From the NCBI GenBank assembly GCA_022865525.1, contig JALHSV010000378.1, forward strand, positions 1-7,650: 7,650 nt of DNA. Direction: 5' to 3'. Below, piece after piece: positions 1 through 6,803 of the stretch. A program made the position numbers and the translations under genes. The notes beneath the pieces were generated by a model. It made no database searches. It was not told the origin of the DNA and saw nothing but the letters and a program-made list of their open reading frames with translations. The stretch is from Thermodesulfovibrionales bacterium. GTDB lineage: Bacteria > Nitrospirota > Thermodesulfovibrionia > Thermodesulfovibrionales > SM23-35. Position 1 is the first letter of the stretch, and the number at the start of each line of letters is the position of its first letter.

Positions 1-1
1 A

Positions 2-24
2 GTGTGCAAGCAAAGGTTGTCAGG
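2..24 (+). repeat. Left terminal inverted repeat of the ISKra4-family element
   Basis: This stretch, starting GTGTGCAAGC, is the exact reverse complement of 1474-1496, with all 23 positions matching. It marks the left end of the insertion sequence. Confidence 0.93.
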
Positions 25-86
25 GAAAGAGAGCCTGAGGTAGGATAGTAATGGTATGAACAAAACCGACCCACCCGAGGCTCAAG

Positions 87-1478
87 ATGAAATATAACAT
101 TGAAAAGATAAACCCAATAGGCAGGTTATTGGCAGAAGTTGTGGAAGAGGCACTAAAAACAAAAGGCGAGAAAGAAGGCTTGATTGGAGATGTGGAAATG
201 GCGCTGCGAGAAAGTATGTTGAAAATAGGAAATAGCGCCTTGCAATGTTTTTTGGAGAACGCAGATGGAGAAGCAGAAGCGGAGATCGAATGTGCTTGCG
301 GCGGGAAGTTGAAGTATCAAAGACGGCGCGAGGCAACCATCTGGTCAGTGTTTGATAAGGTGGTTTATAAAAGAGCATACTATGCAGGCTGCACATGTGG
401 TCAGGGATGTGCGCCAGTAGACCGACGTTACGGAATAGAGCCGGGCAAAGTAACCGCTGGGTTGGCGCGCCTAATTGCAATAAGTGGAATAAAGGAAGCA
501 TTTGATGCTGGCAGAAAATGTTTGCAGGAATATTTGTTGTTTGAAGTCTCTGGGAATACCGTGCGCGCAGAAACCCAAAAGATGGGAGAACTGCAACGGC
601 AGGCAGACGCCGATTTAGTGAAGGAAATGCAAAAGGAGGCAAGTTTGCAAAAACGGGAACAAAGTCAACCCTCTGCGCCAGACATCTTGTATGGCTCGTT
701 AGACGCCGCCAAAGTACGGATTGAACCACGCAATGAGAAGGAAAAGGCGGTTGAAAACCGGGAAACCTGGCGCGATTTGAAGGTAGGATGCTGGTTCGAG
801 GCAGAAATTGTTCCCCATCGACAACAATCGGTGCGACAGAAGGACAAGACACAGCGTGAAGGTGTCGTCTTGCGTGCCAAAAATCAACAATACTTTTGCG
901 ATATTGATAAGGCGGAACAGTTTGGCAAACTGCTTTGGGCAACTGGTTGCGCCGTTGGCGCAGACCGTGTACGTATTCTGGTCTTTATCTGCGACGGTGC
1001 GGTTTGGATTTGGAATTTGATTGCTCACTATTTCCCAAACGCCATTCAAATTGTGGATTGGTATCATGCCGCAGACCGTTTGGAGCGCATTGCAGAAGAA
1101 GCATTCGCCAATTTCGATGAACGTCAGGCTTGGCTGAAAAGAGTTACCGAAGACCTATGGCAAGGAAAAGTCGAGTTGGTCATCGAAGACTGTCGGACGC
1201 TGGCAAAGAAATCTAATTTGGCAAAACAGTCGCTCTCTTACTATGGCAATAATATTGAACGGATGCGCTATGCTCAATTCCGCACATCTGGCTTCATGAT
1301 CGGAAGCGGCATCATTGAAAGCGGCTGCAAACAAATTGTGACCCAACGTCTCAAACTCCCTGGCGCTCAATGGTCTCTCGACGGCGCTATTTTGATTGCA
1401 AAAGCCCGCGCCGCTTGGATGAGTGGCAATTGGCAAAAACTCGTCTCCGCCCGCTCACTTTTATCTCTCGCCGCCTGA
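87..1478 (+). CDS. ISKra4-family DDE transposase
   Basis: This 463-residue protein would cut and rejoin the ends of the surrounding insertion sequence. The N-terminal part is helical and carries a cysteine cluster (C69, C71, C102, C104, C108) that may bind zinc and DNA. The catalytic region shows the order expected of an RNase H-fold DDE transposase. The likely acidic residues are D206 (in SLDAAKVR), D303 (in CDGAVW) and E411 (in SGIIESGC), with the family-like VDWYHAADRLE segment in between. The assignment of the triad is inferred from motif context. The ATG at 87 follows GAGG (77-80) by six bases. The first half is purine-rich, which creates a long open antisense frame (82-942) with no independent support. 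No frameshift or internal stop is seen, so the gene looks functional. Confidence 0.9.
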   Translation: MKYNIEKINPIGRLLAEVVEEALKTKGEKEGLIGDVEMALRESMLKIGNSALQCFLENADGEAEAEIECACGGKLKYQRRREATIWSVFDKVVYKRAYYAGCTCGQGCAPVDRRYGIEPGKVTAGLARLIAISGIKEAFDAGRKCLQEYLLFEVSGNTVRAETQKMGELQRQADADLVKEMQKEASLQKREQSQPSAPDILYGSLDAAKVRIEPRNEKEKAVENRETWRDLKVGCWFEAEIVPHRQQSVRQKDKTQREGVVLRAKNQQYFCDIDKAEQFGKLLWATGCAVGADRVRILVFICDGAVWIWNLIAHYFPNAIQIVDWYHAADRLERIAEEAFANFDERQAWLKRVTEDLWQGKVELVIEDCRTLAKKSNLAKQSLSYYGNNIERMRYAQFRTSGFMIGSGIIESGCKQIVTQRLKLPGAQWSLDGAILIAKARAAWMSGNWQKLVSARSLLSLAA

Positions 1479-1496
1479 CAACCTTTGCTTGCACAC
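1474..1496 (-). repeat. Right terminal inverted repeat of the ISKra4-family element
   Basis: This is the exact reverse complement of 2-24. The transposase stop codon TGA (1476-1478) lies inside it, so coding sequence and transposon end overlap by a few bases. Confidence 0.93.
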
Positions 1497-1669
1497 GATA
1501 AATGCTAGACTCGCAGAAAGGCTCCAAATTGGTTATACTAGCTTATTCCATCCGGATATATCGCCGCGTTCGAGAATGATGTCAATATTTTCAGGTATTT
1601 GTACACTGATTTTTCCTTAAAACTCTGGTATGGACAAGGCAAAGTTAACAATTTTGTCACTAATAACAT
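1497..1669. other. Non-coding stretch between the IS and the operon promoter
   Basis: No convincing gene is visible here. The short plus-strand open frame ending at 1620 begins inside the transposase gene and has no recognisable content. The stretch is AT-rich toward its right end. It may be the remains of whatever lay upstream of the operon before the ISKra4-family element inserted. Confidence 0.6.
1591..1614 (+). terminator. Possible weak intrinsic terminator
   Basis: TCAGGTA (1591-1597) can pair with TAC-A-CTGA (1602-1609) across a TTTG loop, leaving one bulged A, and five T residues follow (1610-1614). The stem is short and AT-rich, so it would be weak. If real, it would limit read-through from the IS into the operon. 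It could equally be a chance arrangement in AT-rich DNA. Confidence 0.25.
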
Positions 1670-1698
1670 TTGCAAAACACATCACTGCACACTATAAT
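1670..1698 (+). promoter_or_regulatory. Sigma70-type promoter of the kinase operon
   Basis: A -35 box TTGCAA (1670-1675, four of six consensus bases) is followed after exactly 17 bp by a consensus -10 box TATAAT (1693-1698). Transcription would start near 1705, giving a leader of about 28 bases that includes the AGGAG at 1723-1727. It is the best promoter-like match in the intergenic region and is correctly placed for the kinase gene. No clear operator repeat is seen around it. Confidence 0.65.
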
Positions 1699-1722
1699 TT
1701 AGCCATTCGCGTCTACGCAATT

Positions 1723-1727
1723 AGGAG
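1723..1727 (+). promoter_or_regulatory. Ribosome binding site that fixes a CTG start for the kinase
   Basis: AGGAG is followed by five bases (tctat) and then CTG at 1733. The next gene in the operon has the same arrangement: AGGAG at 3619-3623, five bases, then GTG at 3629. Between the upstream in-frame stop TAG (1700-1702) and GTG 1841 the kinase frame contains no ATG, GTG or TTG. CTG 1733 is therefore the only start that this site can serve. Confidence 0.65.
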
Positions 1728-1732
1728 TCTAT

Positions 1733-3613
1733 CTGGAAACTCGCAATATACTACCGCCGCTTGATGAAGGGGATGGGAAAGCCCCCCGCCAACAACTCCA
1801 AGCAGGCGTTACGCTTGTCAATCGTTATCACATTCAGGATGTGATCGGTGTGGGCGGTATGGGGTCTGTATATCGCGCCCGCGACTTGCATTTCCCAAAT
1901 GTGGTGAAATTGGTGGCTGTAAAAGAGATGGTGAACATGGCGCCAGATCCGCTTGTGCGCCAGACCATCATGCAAAACTTTGAGCGCGAGGCCAATTTGC
2001 TGGCAACGCTCAGCCATCCTGCAATCCCGCGTATCTATGACTACTTTAATCAGGACGACCGCGCATACCTGGTATTGGAATTCATTCAAGGCAAGGACCT
2101 TGAAGCTGTTATCGGCGATACAAATGGATTCCTGGCTGAAGACCAGGTGATCGGTTGGGCGATCCAGTTATGCGATGTGCTTTCGTTCCTACACAGCCAT
2201 AAACCAGACGCGATCATTTTCCGTGATATGAAACCATCCAACATTATGATCAATCATAATGGCGAAGTCGTATTAGTGGATTTTGGCATTGCGAAGACGT
2301 TTCAATTCGGGCAAAAAGGGACGATGATCGGTACAGAGGGCTATTCACCGCCTGAGCAATATCGTGGTGAAGCCACCCAGCTTGCAGATATTTACTCGTT
2401 GGGGGCGACCTTGCATCACGCGCTCACCCGCCGCGACCCGCGCTTGGAGCCTCCTTTCTCTTTTGGAGAACGTCCTGTGCGACGAATTAACCCCAACATT
2501 TCTGTAGAACTTGAGGCGGTGATTGCTACCGCTTTACAATACAACCCATCTGAAAGATTTCCCAGCACAGATAAGATGAAGGATGCCTTGCTGAACGTGG
2601 CGCGCAAAACAGGCACACTCAGCAAGATTACTACCACGTTCTCTGCAACAGCCAGCTCGATCAAACCCTTGTGGACATTCAAATGTGAGGATGAGGTGCG
2701 CGGCACGCCGTGTGTATATCAAGGTTCTTTATTTGTGGGATGTTATGACAACAACCTGTATGCACTGAGCGCGGCAGACGGTCAATTCCAGTGGAAGTAT
2801 GCCACAGACGGCGGCATCGTTTCGCGGCCGGCAGTATTCGATGGGAATGTGTTTTTTGGGTCTGAGGATAAAAACCTGCATGTCATTAACGCCCGCAGCG
2901 GCAAGGTATCGTGGACATACGCTACAAATGGAAAGATACGTTCATCCCCGCGCATTGCTGAAGGACACGTCTTCATTGGCTCTGACGACAACGGCTTACA
3001 CGCGGTCAACGCGAACACCGGCCGCGCTCTGTGGAAGTTTGATACCTCTGATTATATCCACTCCACGCCATTTGTAACCAGTGACATGGTCTATGTAGGC
3101 GCGGAAAGCGGCGATTTCTATGCGGTGGATTTTCGCGGTACGATGAAATGGCGTTTTCCAGCAAAACGCGCGATCACATCATCTCCCATCGTCACCTCAC
3201 AGGCAACCTATTTTGCTTCTTTGGATAGCGCGCTTTATGCATTGGACGCCAAGAATGGCTGGTTGATCTGGAAATTCCGTCTCGGCAAAGGCTCGATCTC
3301 TTCCCCAGCATTAGCCGATGACTATATCTTTGTCGGCGCGGCTGATGGATTTATTTATTGTGTGGATGTTCGCACATCAAAAGAAGTCTGGCGCTTCCAT
3401 ACAGATAATCAGATTGGCAGTTCCCCCGTTATTTACAAAGACTCGCTATACTGTGGCTCAACAGATAATCATATCTATTGCCTGGAATATCGTTCGGGGC
3501 GTCTGCGTTGGAAATTCGAAACCGGTGGGCAGATCACCGGCTCGCCTATTGTGTTTGACGATATCGTTTATATCGGCTCAACCGATCATCAGGTCTACGC
3601 GTTGTTTGCATGA
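1733..3613 (+). CDS. Soluble Hanks-type Ser/Thr kinase with PQQ-like propeller
   Basis: This 626-residue protein (from CTG 1733) is a protein kinase that would phosphorylate Ser/Thr residues of partners. The kinase domain spans about 26-290. It has glycine loop G39-x-G41-x-x-G44, ATP lysine K64 in VAVKEM, helix-C E86, catalytic D165 with K167 and N170, DFG at 183-185, and an activation loop ending GTEGYSPPEQY. The catalytic loop reads FRDMKPSN, with Phe in place of the usual His. A Thr-rich linker follows, then from about residue 313 eight repeats of about 40 residues (pattern W-x-F ... SSP ... V-Y-x-G-S-x-D ... Y-A-L-D-x-x-x-G) forming a PQQ-like beta-propeller. No membrane helix or signal peptide is visible, so both parts should be cytoplasmic. 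GTG 1841 is the alternative start, but it would remove the first kinase strand (NRYHIQDVIG). The propeller is a likely sensor or docking platform (inference). Confidence 0.9.
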   Translation: METRNILPPLDEGDGKAPRQQLQAGVTLVNRYHIQDVIGVGGMGSVYRARDLHFPNVVKLVAVKEMVNMAPDPLVRQTIMQNFEREANLLATLSHPAIPRIYDYFNQDDRAYLVLEFIQGKDLEAVIGDTNGFLAEDQVIGWAIQLCDVLSFLHSHKPDAIIFRDMKPSNIMINHNGEVVLVDFGIAKTFQFGQKGTMIGTEGYSPPEQYRGEATQLADIYSLGATLHHALTRRDPRLEPPFSFGERPVRRINPNISVELEAVIATALQYNPSERFPSTDKMKDALLNVARKTGTLSKITTTFSATASSIKPLWTFKCEDEVRGTPCVYQGSLFVGCYDNNLYALSAADGQFQWKYATDGGIVSRPAVFDGNVFFGSEDKNLHVINARSGKVSWTYATNGKIRSSPRIAEGHVFIGSDDNGLHAVNANTGRALWKFDTSDYIHSTPFVTSDMVYVGAESGDFYAVDFRGTMKWRFPAKRAITSSPIVTSQATYFASLDSALYALDAKNGWLIWKFRLGKGSISSPALADDYIFVGAADGFIYCVDVRTSKEVWRFHTDNQIGSSPVIYKDSLYCGSTDNHIYCLEYRSGRLRWKFETGGQITGSPIVFDDIVYIGSTDHQVYALFA

Positions 3614-3618
3614 AGAAG

Positions 3619-3623
3619 AGGAG
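3619..3623 (+). promoter_or_regulatory. Ribosome binding site for the PP2C gene
   Basis: AGGAG lies five bases before the GTG start at 3629 and just after the kinase stop (3611-3613). It supports GTG as the phosphatase start and serves as the internal comparison for the kinase's CTG start. Confidence 0.7.
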
Positions 3624-3628
3624 ATATT

Positions 3629-4549
3629 GTGGATAAATTCTTTAAGAAATTATTCGGGCGTAAAAAAGACAAAGCAGTTTCCGTTTCAGGGCGGGCGACA
3701 GATAACGCTGCAACCATTCCACTTTCTGACAAGCAACTCGACCTGATCGCAAACAGCCAAAATTCGCATTATGATACACAGCAGTTGATTGTTGGCGTTG
3801 GACAATCGGTGGGCAAACAACGTGATCATAATGAAGATAGCCTGCTGGCGATCACATCCACGATCTCGGGGAGCAATGGCAATGTGCCTTTTGGCATTTA
3901 TATTGTTGCCGATGGCATGGGTGGTCATCAATATGGTGAGGTCGCCAGTAATTCCGCCATACGCGTGATGGCTGGCGATATTATGCGCGCCTTTCATTCC
4001 TACCTGTTCAACCTGCCCACTCAGCCCTTGCAGGAATCGCTCCAGGAGATCATGGAAGCCGCGATAAAAAATGCTCACCGAACGGTCAAGAAAGATGCGC
4101 CGGGTGGCGGCACGACGGCCACCGCCGCGCTGGTGCTTGGTCAGCAGGTGACGATCGCTCATATTGGGGATAGCCGCGCATATGCCATTTATCCTGATCG
4201 CCGTGTAGAAACGGTCACGCGTGACCATTCATTGGTCAAGCGTCTCGAAGAACTTGGTCACCTTAGCAAGGAGGATGCCGCGAATTTCCCGCATCGCAAT
4301 GTGCTGATTCGCGCGCTGGGTCAGGGTGAAGTTTTGGAAGCGGATATTTTCACCATTCCATTTCCCCAGTCCGGTTATTTAATGTTATGCAGCGACGGTC
4401 TGTGGGGTGTGATCAACGATCAGGATATCAGCCGCACCATTGTGGAAGCCTCAACCCTGCACCTTGCATGCCAAAACCTGGTGGAAGCCGCCAATCTTGC
4501 CGGCGGCCCCGATAACATCACAACCATTCTTATTCAATTGATCGGATAA
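3629..4549 (+). CDS. PP2C-family Ser/Thr protein phosphatase
   Basis: This 306-residue metal-dependent phosphatase would reverse phosphorylation by the neighbouring kinase. The catalytic domain runs from about 53 to 304 and has every core PP2C motif. These are R65 with E69-D70 (RDHNEDS), D95-G96 (VADGMGGH), GGGTTATAAL, IGDSRAY (D181), TRDHSLV, the LIRALG segment, D256 (CSDGLWG) and D295-N296 (GPDNITTIL). The metal-binding aspartates are all present, so it should be active. The first 15 residues (MDKFFKKLFGRKKDK) are strongly basic with regularly placed Phe/Leu and could form an amphipathic helix binding membrane or nucleic acid. A low-complexity tail to about residue 50 follows. No membrane helix is seen. 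The GTG start has a good AGGAG, 15 bases after the kinase stop. Kinase and phosphatase as adjacent genes is a common bacterial pairing. Confidence 0.95.
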   Translation: MDKFFKKLFGRKKDKAVSVSGRATDNAATIPLSDKQLDLIANSQNSHYDTQQLIVGVGQSVGKQRDHNEDSLLAITSTISGSNGNVPFGIYIVADGMGGHQYGEVASNSAIRVMAGDIMRAFHSYLFNLPTQPLQESLQEIMEAAIKNAHRTVKKDAPGGGTTATAALVLGQQVTIAHIGDSRAYAIYPDRRVETVTRDHSLVKRLEELGHLSKEDAANFPHRNVLIRALGQGEVLEADIFTIPFPQSGYLMLCSDGLWGVINDQDISRTIVEASTLHLACQNLVEAANLAGGPDNITTILIQLIG

Positions 4550-4550
4550 T

Positions 4551-6032
4551 ATGCCCAAACAGCAGGATGATTACTACGACATCCTCGGCGTTTTACGTGA
4601 CGCATCTCAAGAGGAAATCAAGCGCGCCTACATACAATCCGCGCAGCGTCTGCATCCCGATAAAAATACAGTCGCTGGCGAAACGGAACTTTTTCTCGAG
4701 GCTCAACAGGCGTATGAAGTTCTCTCCAATCCCAGCCGCCGCGCAAAATATGATGCCACGCTTCCAAAAGAAGTGGATGCGCCTTCAATCATCCAGCATG
4801 AGGCGCTGGTTAGCCGTCCCAGTCTGGTGCGTTTACGTGAATCACAGGTGATCTACGTTCATTTGGAACTCGCCCCACGCGCGCAATCCGAGCAGATCCC
4901 TGCCCCACCACTTAATGTTTGTCTCGTTCTTGACCGCTCCACATCCATGAAAGATGAGAAAATGGATATAGTCAAAAGCGCGACCATTCAAATAATGAAA
5001 AGCCTGCGCGGACAGGATGTTTTTAGCGTTGTCGCTTTCAGTGATAAAGCAGAAGTTATTATTCCATCCACGTTGCATTTAGACTATAAAAAAATGGAAG
5101 CGCTCATCCATTTGATTCAACCTTTCGGCGCAACCGAAATTTATCATGGTCTTGAAACCGGCCTTGCCGAAATAAGACGAAATATGGAGCCGTCGCGTGT
5201 CAATCACCTCATTTTACTCACCGATGGACATACCTATGGCGATGAATTAGCAAGTCTTCAATTGGCTGAAACTGCCGCTGTACAGGGTATTGGCATGAGT
5301 TGTATGGGCATCGGCAATGACTGGAACGATATTTTTCTCGATGCCCTCGCCAGCCACACTGGTGGGAATTGCGCCTACATCGCAAAGCCGAAGGATATTC
5401 AACGCCTTCTGCTTAATAAATTCAAATCCCTTGCCGATGTCTTTGCTGACGATGTAATTCTCGATTTCAAACCACAGCCAGGCGTGAACATAAACTATGC
5501 CTTTCGGCTCACCCCCGATGGCGGCCCGGTAACAATAGAAGATTCCATACACCTTGGCCCCATCTTACAGGATACCCCCCTTACAATTTTATTTGAATTC
5601 CTTATCGAACCATCGGCAGTACAAAATGAATCGGTTACACTGCTGGATGGATCGTTACGGCCGTCAATTACCGCGCGGCCCAATCCTGTCCCGCCCATCC
5701 GCCTTCGCATCACGCGGGACGTTAGAGCTGATGCCGCTTCCGAGCCGCCACCCGGCAAAATCCTTAGTTCGCTCTCGCGCCTCACCTTGTATCGCATGCA
5801 GGAACGCGCCCGCGTAGAATCTGAACAGGGTAATTATGATTCTGCGGCAAAACACTTGAAAAACCTGGCCACCCATCTGCTTTCACAAGGAGAACGCCAC
5901 CTTGCCAGCACTGTTTTATTCGAAGCAGAAAACATAAAAAAGATCCATACGTTGAGCGAAGAAGGCAGTAAGCAGATCAAATACGGCACACGCGCTCTGC
6001 TCATGGCGGGCTCCAAGGAGAAAGTCAAATGA
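4551..6032 (+). CDS. J-domain/VWA fusion protein
   Basis: This 493-residue protein joins two domains rarely seen together. Residues 7-70 are a J domain (YYDILGV, helix II, the essential HPD at 35-37, then AYEVLSNPSRRAKYD), which would stimulate the ATPase of an Hsp70/DnaK. Residues about 120-300 are a von Willebrand factor A domain with a complete metal site: D128-x-S130-x-S132 (DRSTSM), T195 (GATEIYHG) and D225 (LLTDGHTYGD). A beta-rich stretch follows (about 305-390), then a charged helical C-terminus (about 400-480) that could be TPR-like. There is no Gly/Phe region or zinc-finger domain, so it is not a classical DnaJ. There is no signal peptide. The ATG is one base after the phosphatase stop and has only a weak Shine-Dalgarno, suggesting translational coupling. 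Its role as a metal-dependent scaffold bringing chaperone to a client is inference. Confidence 0.92.
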   Translation: MPKQQDDYYDILGVLRDASQEEIKRAYIQSAQRLHPDKNTVAGETELFLEAQQAYEVLSNPSRRAKYDATLPKEVDAPSIIQHEALVSRPSLVRLRESQVIYVHLELAPRAQSEQIPAPPLNVCLVLDRSTSMKDEKMDIVKSATIQIMKSLRGQDVFSVVAFSDKAEVIIPSTLHLDYKKMEALIHLIQPFGATEIYHGLETGLAEIRRNMEPSRVNHLILLTDGHTYGDELASLQLAETAAVQGIGMSCMGIGNDWNDIFLDALASHTGGNCAYIAKPKDIQRLLLNKFKSLADVFADDVILDFKPQPGVNINYAFRLTPDGGPVTIEDSIHLGPILQDTPLTILFEFLIEPSAVQNESVTLLDGSLRPSITARPNPVPPIRLRITRDVRADAASEPPPGKILSSLSRLTLYRMQERARVESEQGNYDSAAKHLKNLATHLLSQGERHLASTVLFEAENIKKIHTLSEEGSKQIKYGTRALLMAGSKEKVK

Positions 6033-6541
6033 CCATTGCATGTCCAAATTGTAAAAGCACAAATGTTCCGGGGACGATATTCTGTGTTGAGTGCGGCGCG
6101 CAGTTGCTACATTCTGACACGCTGGTTACCCAAAATATAAGCACAGCACAAGTACACGAGGCGCTTGCCAGTCATCCCAATCAACCGCAAGTTTCGCCGC
6201 AAGTGGACGTGACAGCCTGGGCATCCTTACATCTGATTGATACGGGGCACATGCTCCCTCTTGTGGATCGCAACGAATTCACATTAGGACGTATCACTGA
6301 AGGCCAGCCCATCATGCCTGATATAGACCTCTCTGCTTATCAGGCCTATGCCAGCGGCGTTTCGCGCCTCCATGCAATTCTAAAACGCATTGGCCCACAC
6401 GTCATCATCATGGACCTTGGCGCAGCCAATGGAACATACTTGAATGGCAAGCGCCTGAGTCCCAACGTAGAGCAAAGCATTAATCACGGCGACATTATTT
6501 CGCTTGGAAAACTTAAAATACAAATCCTACTAAAGAGTTGA
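6029..6541 (+). CDS. Zinc-ribbon/FHA phosphothreonine-binding protein
   Basis: This 170-residue protein is the likely phosphothreonine reader of the operon. Residues 5-22 form a short zinc ribbon with two CxxC pairs (C5/C8, C19/C22). A polar linker of about 40 residues contains threonines T31 and T34. Residues about 64-168 are an FHA domain with the phosphopeptide-binding set intact: G87-R88, S112-R113 and H115 (SRLHA), and N134-G135-T136 with N139 (NGTYLNG). The layout, a Thr-containing N-terminal tail before an FHA domain, is reminiscent of GarA/OdhI-type kinase substrates. However, the actual GarA phosphorylation motif is not present. The ATG overlaps the previous stop as ATGA and has AAGGAG at 6015-6020, eight bases upstream. 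It is probably cytoplasmic. Its partners are most simply the operon kinase or the VWA protein (inference). Confidence 0.93.
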   Translation: MTIACPNCKSTNVPGTIFCVECGAQLLHSDTLVTQNISTAQVHEALASHPNQPQVSPQVDVTAWASLHLIDTGHMLPLVDRNEFTLGRITEGQPIMPDIDLSAYQAYASGVSRLHAILKRIGPHVIIMDLGAANGTYLNGKRLSPNVEQSINHGDIISLGKLKIQILLKS

Positions 6542-6559
6542 AACAATAGGTGAAATAAA

Positions 6560-6802
6560 ATGGCTTACACATTAATTTTGCATGTATCCGGGGAATTACC
6601 CGTTGCGGGCGAAGTGGATGAACTTCCCAAGCCCACAGACACTCTTTTGGTTGTCTCAAATCCGCGCCTGCGTGACGGCAAAGAACTTCACTATATTGAT
6701 AACAGCGTAGTGAAAGTGATCTGGCCCATAGATCGCATCACCTTGATCGAAGTGCTTGAGAGCGAAGAGCAGGAAAAGATCATCGGCTTTGTGAGAGAGT
6801 AA
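6560..6802 (+). CDS. Small acidic protein of unknown function (80 aa)
   Basis: I do not recognise this protein. It is 80 residues long, acidic, and predicted by eye to be mostly beta-strand: TLILHVSG, then TLLVVSNPRLRDGKEL, then VVKVIWPIDRITLIEVLE, closing with IIGFVRE. It has no cysteine, signal peptide or membrane segment. It is supported as real by its position, 18 bases after the FHA stop and one base before the regulator start, with AGGTG at 6547-6551 about eight bases upstream of the ATG. Its codon use also resembles that of its neighbours. The strand pattern could suit a small barrel or an adaptor subunit, but nothing visible allows a functional call. Tight packing with the regulator suggests coupled expression of the two. 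Confidence 0.8.
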   Translation: MAYTLILHVSGELPVAGEVDELPKPTDTLLVVSNPRLRDGKELHYIDNSVVKVIWPIDRITLIEVLESEEQEKIIGFVRE

Positions 6803-6803
6803 C

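Larger units (their letters stand above)
2..1496 (+). mobile_element. Complete ISKra4-family insertion sequence
   Basis: The 1495-bp element is bounded by a perfect 23-bp inverted repeat (2-24 against 1474-1496). After four mismatches the match resumes for five bases (GAGAG at 29-33). A single transposase gene fills the interior, and its stop codon lies inside the right repeat. Length, layout and transposase type fit the ISKra4 family. A short inverted repeat (gagcct at 31-36, aggctc at 78-83) covers part of the GAGG ribosome binding site and could limit transposase translation; that is inference. Only one base lies left of the element, so a target duplication cannot be tested. With both ends and the reading frame intact, it looks potentially mobile. 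Confidence 0.9.

Noticed and set aside
82..942. Long minus-strand open frame opposite the transposase gene
   Set aside because: It is explained by the purine-rich first half of the transposase gene, which has few antisense stops. The translation is Pro/Leu/Phe-rich with no domain, and it has no ribosome binding site of note.
1534..1539. TATACT as a -10 box of a second promoter
   Set aside because: No -35-like sequence lies 16-18 bases upstream, and the site at 1670-1698 is a much better match nearer the gene.
1423..1620. Plus-strand open frame spanning the right end of the IS
   Set aside because: It starts inside the transposase gene in another frame, crosses the inverted repeat and has no recognisable content.
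1841..1843. GTG 1841 as the start of the kinase
   Set aside because: It would leave out the conserved first kinase strand and has no Shine-Dalgarno sequence at a suitable distance, while the open frame continues upstream to a well-placed AGGAG.
2669..3610. DNA tandem repeat or CRISPR-like array
   Set aside because: The periodicity of about 120 bases is visible only as protein repeats of the propeller. The DNA copies are diverged and there are no spacers.
3686..4228. 180-codon minus-strand open frame opposite the phosphatase gene
   Set aside because: The plus strand carries every PP2C motif in this stretch, so the antisense frame is a shadow.
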